Shown one piece after another: positions 60,895-64,000 of a DNA stretch of 64,000 bases. This DNA comes from Bradyrhizobium vignae (GTDB taxonomy: Bacteria; Pseudomonadota; Alphaproteobacteria; Rhizobiales; Xanthobacteraceae). Every line of letters starts with the position of its first letter. Position 1 is the stretch's first letter. Under the pieces are notes generated by a model. The model was not told where the DNA came from and did not search any database. It saw nothing but the letters and a program-made list of their open reading frames with translations. The stretch is taken from assembly GCF_004114425.1 (NCBI RefSeq), contig NZ_RDQF01000010.1:1-64000 (forward strand), given 5' to 3'. The translations under genes and the position numbers were made by a program.

Positions 60895-61266
60895 GGTCCT
60901 TCGTCGCTCCTGTCGCCAAAAGCCGCAAAAATGCGGGAAGCGGCGCCAATCGGGATGAAAATCAGAGCTATTCTTAATGAAATTCTCGCGAGCGCGACGG
61001 AAATTAAGTGCTCCGACTACGCATCAGGGAGGAAAGAAATTGCCCTCCGCGCCTGTCCGGCAGCAGATTCATTGATGATGTGGCCAGTTCTGCCGCAAAT
61101 GCCGGTTTGATCGGCATCAATTGCATCCGAAACGAGGTTGATTATTGGTCTCAATGGCGTAGATCACACACGCGAAATCCTCCGCCATGGCAATGGTGAC
61201 CGCCCGTTTTCAGGGCCGGGCAACGCTTTTGCCCTAAAACCGCAGTTATTCGGAATATCGAAAATC
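60895..61266. other. Intergenic region carrying the fpr promoter
   Basis: About 370 bases between divergent genes without a gene of its own. It contains the FixK/FNR-type box at 61107-61120 and AT-richer DNA around 60960-61015. Confidence 0.55.
61107..61120 (+). promoter_or_regulatory. FixK/FNR-type box upstream of fpr
   Basis: TTGATCGGCATCAA fits TTGAT-N4-ATCAA perfectly, 146 bases upstream of the fpr start codon. Suggests induction of ferredoxin-NADP reductase under low oxygen. Confidence 0.72.
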
Positions 61267-62040
61267 ATGAGCGCGTTTTACCGAGAGAAGGTTCTTTCCG
61301 TCCACCACTGGACCGACACGCTGTTCAGCTTCCGGGCCACGCGCGATACCGGCTTCCGGTTCCAGAACGGCCAGTTCGCCATGATCGGCCTGGAGATCGA
61401 CGGCCGCCCGCTGCTGCGCGCCTACAGCATGGCGAGCGCCAATCACGAGGAACAGCTCGAGTTCTTCTCGATCAAGGTGCAGGACGGCCCGCTCACCTCG
61501 CGCCTGCAGAAGATCAAGGAAGGCGACACCATCCTGGTCGGCCGCAAGGCGACCGGCACGCTGATCACCGACAATTTGCTTCCCGGCAAGCGGCTGATGC
61601 TGCTCTCGACCGGCACGGGCCTCGCGCCCTTCGCCAGCCTGATCAAGGACCCCGAGGTCTACGACCAGTTCGAATCGATCGTGCTGGTGCATGGCTGCCG
61701 CCAGGTCTCCGAGCTCGCCTATGGCGAGAAGCTCGTCGCGACCTTGCGCGAGGATGAGCTGTTCGGCGAGCTGCTCGCGGACAAGCTCGTCTACTACCCG
61801 ACAGTGACCCGCGAGCCGTTCAGGAACCGCGGCCGCATCACCGACCTCATCAACTCCGAGCAGATCTTCAACGATATCGGCCAAGGCCCGCTCGACATCG
61901 CAACCGACCGCATCATGATGTGCGGCAGCCCGGCGATGCTCGAAGAGCTGAAGGCGATGTTCGAGAGCCGCGATTTCGTCGAAGGAAGCGGCAACAAGCC
62001 CGGCCATTTCGTGATCGAGAAGGCCTTCGTCGAGCGGTAA
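61267..62040 (+). CDS. fpr: Ferredoxin--NADP reductase
   Basis: 257 aa bacterial-type FPR. ATG 61267 gives MSAFYREKVLSVHHWTDTLF. FAD motif LLRAYSMASANHEEQLEFFS (RxYS), NADP segment LLSTGTGLAPFASLIKDPEV, VLVHGCRQVSELAYGEKL and the C-terminal RIMMCGSPAMLEELKAMFES with FVIEKAFVER. Transfers electrons between NADPH and ferredoxin/flavodoxin, in rhizobia for nitrogen fixation or redox stress. A FixK/FNR-type box precedes it. Confidence 0.93.
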   Translation: MSAFYREKVLSVHHWTDTLFSFRATRDTGFRFQNGQFAMIGLEIDGRPLLRAYSMASANHEEQLEFFSIKVQDGPLTSRLQKIKEGDTILVGRKATGTLITDNLLPGKRLMLLSTGTGLAPFASLIKDPEVYDQFESIVLVHGCRQVSELAYGEKLVATLREDELFGELLADKLVYYPTVTREPFRNRGRITDLINSEQIFNDIGQGPLDIATDRIMMCGSPAMLEELKAMFESRDFVEGSGNKPGHFVIEKAFVER

Positions 62041-62050
62041 GCGCCACGCC

Positions 62051-62163
62051 TCGTGCCCCGGACGCAGCGTCTTTCAGCGCTGCGCTGCAGAGCCGGGGCC
62101 ATCTCGCGCATCGTATGGTGTTGTATTCTGGATCCCGGGTCTGCGCTTACGCTTCCCCGGGAC
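62051..62163. repeat. Inverted intergenic repeat (GGGGCC/CCCGGG type)
   Basis: GTGCCCCGGACGCAGCG...CGCTGCG...GCCGGGGCC followed by GGATCCCGGGTCTGCGCTTA and CTTCCCCGGGAC. Nested hairpins downstream of fpr; likely a terminator-like interspersed repeat. Confidence 0.55.
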
Positions 62164-62341
62164 ACCGCCTGGCTTGCGGCCGCTTGCAGGCTAACCCAGC
62201 CCCGTCCCTCTGCTGCACCGCAAAACCCGTCCATCGGGCTGATTGATTTGTCTCGGCCGAATTCGCTAGCCTGAAACAGGGGCCGCGTCATATCCGTATG
62301 ACAGGCAAAGGCGTATCGTACCGCCTCATGCTGGCGAGAGG

Positions 62342-64000
62342 ATGGGAATCGTGGCCGACGACAACAAGACGCAGGAAGCTCCGAAACGTCTGCCGCTGGC
62401 GGAAGAGGGGATCCTGGAAACCCTACTGCTGCCCTTCTCGCCGCGCTTCATCGTGCTGACGATCTGCGCGGTGGTCACCGCGCTCTTGATCGGCATCGGC
62501 ATCGTCGACCGCAAGATCTTCGACATTCTGCTGGTCCCGATCCTGATCTTCGGCGGGCTGACGCTGCTCGGCATCCGCGATCTCTTGCAGAAGAGCCACG
62601 CGGTGCTGCGCAACTACCCGATCTCCGCGCACATCCGCTTCCTGCTCGAAGAAATCCGGCCCGAGATGCGGCAGTACTTCTTCGAGAGCGAGAAGGACGG
62701 CATGCCGTTCTCGCGCGACACCCGCGCGGTGGTCTATCAGCGCGCCAAGATGGAGCTCGACAAGCGTCCGTTCGGCACCCAGGAGGACGTCTATCGCGAG
62801 GGTTACGAGTGGATGCATCACTCGGTCTCGCCGAAGCCGCATGCCAAGGAAAAATTCCGTGTCGTGATCGGTGGGCCGGATTGCGCAAAGCCCTATTCGG
62901 CCTCGGTGTTCAACATCTCGGCGATGAGCTTCGGCGCGCTCAGCCCGAATGCGGTGCGGGCCCTGAACGCCGGCGCCAAGAAGGGCGGCTTCGCGCACGA
63001 CACCGGCGAGGGCGGCGTCAGCCCGTATCACCGTGAGATGGGCGGCGACATCATCTGGGAGATCGGCTCAGGCTATTTCGGCTGCCGTCACCTCGACGGC
63101 TCCTTCGACCCCGAGGCGTTCGCGCGCGTCGCCAGCGACGACCAGATCAAGATGGTCGAGCTCAAGATCAGCCAGGGCGCCAAGCCCGGCCATGGCGGCG
63201 TGCTGCCGGCGGCCAAGGTCTCGGAGGAGATCTCGAAAATCCGCGGCGTGGCGATGGGCGAGGACTGCATCTCGCCGGCCTCGCACCGGGTCTTCTCCAC
63301 GCCTATCGGCATGATGCAGTTCATCGCGGAGATGCGCCGCCTCTCCGGCGGCAAGCCGGCCGGCTTCAAGCTGTGCATCGGCCATCCCTGGGAATTCCTG
63401 GCGATCTGCAAGGCGATGATCGAGACCGGGATCTATCCCGACTTCATCGTCGTCGACGGCAATGAGGGCGGCACCGGCGCCGCTCCGCTGGAGTTCATGG
63501 ATCATCTGGGCATGCCGATGCGCGAGGGCGTCAATTTCGTCCACAACGCGCTGGTCGGCATCAATGCGCGCGACCGCATCAAGATCGGCGCCTCCGGCAA
63601 GATCGCCACCGCGTTCGACATGGCGCGCGCGATGGCGATCGGTGCCGATTGGTGCAATTCGGCGCGCGGATTCATGTTCTCGCTCGGCTGCATCCAGTCG
63701 CTGAGCTGCCACACCGACCGCTGCCCCACCGGGGTGGCGACGCAGGACCCGACGCGGGCGCGCGCGCTCTACGTGCCGCTCAAGATCGACCGCGTGCACA
63801 ATTATCACCATGCGACCCTGCAATCGCTGACCGAGCTGATCGCCGCGGCCGGCCTCGAACACCCGCAGCAGTTGCGGCCGATCCATTTCAGCCAACGGAC
63901 GTCGACGACCCAGGTGAAGTCCTTCGCCCAGCTGTATCCCGCGCTGCGCCCGGGCGAGCTGCTCGAGGGTACGGAAGATCCGCGCTTCCACGACGGTTGG
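62342..64000 (+). CDS. FMN-binding glutamate synthase family protein (3' end outside window)
   Basis: Open for 553 codons from ATG 62342 (MGIVADDNKTQEAPKRLPLA) to the window edge. Two TM segments near the start (FIVLTICAVVTALLIGIGIV; ILLVPILIFGGLTLLGI) precede a GltS central/FMN domain: SVFNISAMSFGALSPNAVRA, HDTGEGGVSPYHREMGGDII, QGAKPGHGGVLPAAKV, VVDGNEGGTGAAPLEFMDHL, then a 3Fe-4S cysteine cluster CIQSLSCHTDRCPTG. Glutamine-amidotransferase domain absent, as in archaeal-type GltB relatives. Possibly a membrane-tethered electron-transfer or glutamate-forming enzyme. Confidence 0.88.
   Translation, partial: MGIVADDNKTQEAPKRLPLAEEGILETLLLPFSPRFIVLTICAVVTALLIGIGIVDRKIFDILLVPILIFGGLTLLGIRDLLQKSHAVLRNYPISAHIRFLLEEIRPEMRQYFFESEKDGMPFSRDTRAVVYQRAKMELDKRPFGTQEDVYREGYEWMHHSVSPKPHAKEKFRVVIGGPDCAKPYSASVFNISAMSFGALSPNAVRALNAGAKKGGFAHDTGEGGVSPYHREMGGDIIWEIGSGYFGCRHLDGSFDPEAFARVASDDQIKMVELKISQGAKPGHGGVLPAAKVSEEISKIRGVAMGEDCISPASHRVFSTPIGMMQFIAEMRRLSGGKPAGFKLCIGHPWEFLAICKAMIETGIYPDFIVVDGNEGGTGAAPLEFMDHLGMPMREGVNFVHNALVGINARDRIKIGASGKIATAFDMARAMAIGADWCNSARGFMFSLGCIQSLSCHTDRCPTGVATQDPTRARALYVPLKIDRVHNYHHATLQSLTELIAAAGLEHPQQLRPIHFSQRTSTTQVKSFAQLYPALRPGELLEGTEDPRFHDGW

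Overview
The window looks like chromosomal DNA of a Bradyrhizobium-type alphaproteobacterium (Nitrobacteraceae). The inference rests on high GC, on many acyl-CoA, aromatic-acid and ABC-uptake genes, on small secreted proteins of the kind seen in that group, on palindromic intergenic repeats, and on perfect FixK/FNR-type boxes (TTGAT-N4-ATCAA). No species marker such as rRNA is present.

Layout. 1-15.5 kb: core-like catabolic genes. A LivJ-type binding protein is followed by crotonase, VOC, acyl-CoA dehydrogenase-pair and SDR genes. Two small membrane/secreted genes, a frameshifted ketopantoate-reductase-like gene and a likely operon of acyl-CoA ligase, RraA-type aldolase, cupin and Bug-type receptor come next. 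15.6-36.76 kb: a 21 kb genomic island. It starts in an intact tRNA-Arg(CCT) at 15589-15665 and ends at an exact 49-bp copy of the tRNA 3' part at 36708-36756. Its left half is a patchwork of lower-GC genes and gene debris: a divergent RNase HII, a stand-alone ATP-dependent DNA ligase, a formylglycine-generating enzyme with an arylsulfatase, an outer-membrane transporter-like protein, a DUF1254 protein, and pieces of integrase, protease, luciferase-like oxidoreductase and IS110 transposase. Its right half carries a peptide/opine-type ABC transporter, a class II aldolase, a GntR regulator and a class II deacetylase. No intact integrase is visible.

36.8-50 kb: amidohydrolase, acyl-CoA dehydrogenase, an exported SDR divergent from a TetR regulator, hydrolase, reductase, crotonase, and a LysR-controlled FAD oxidoreductase with an NMT1/SsuA-type ABC transporter. 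49.3-54.7 kb: a gentisate module (gentisate 1,2-dioxygenase, zeta-GST isomerase, MarR regulator, aryl-CoA ligase, salicylyl-CoA-type hydroxylase) with two nearly identical 26-bp operator candidates. 54.7-64 kb: small secreted proteins, IS debris, a quinone-oxidoreductase-like MDR, a DctA-type symporter, a solute-binding protein, an ATP-grasp protein, ferredoxin-NADP reductase with a FixK/FNR-type box upstream, and the start of an FMN glutamate-synthase-like protein that runs off the end.

The most interesting signal is in the island. Three perfect FixK/FNR-type boxes lie next to the sulfatase/FGE operon, the transporter and the DUF1254 gene, which suggests a horizontally acquired, oxygen-controlled sulfate-ester utilisation system. 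A second point is an RNase HII relative whose GRG ribonucleotide-sensing motif reads GMS, encoded tail-to-tail with an NHEJ-type DNA ligase.
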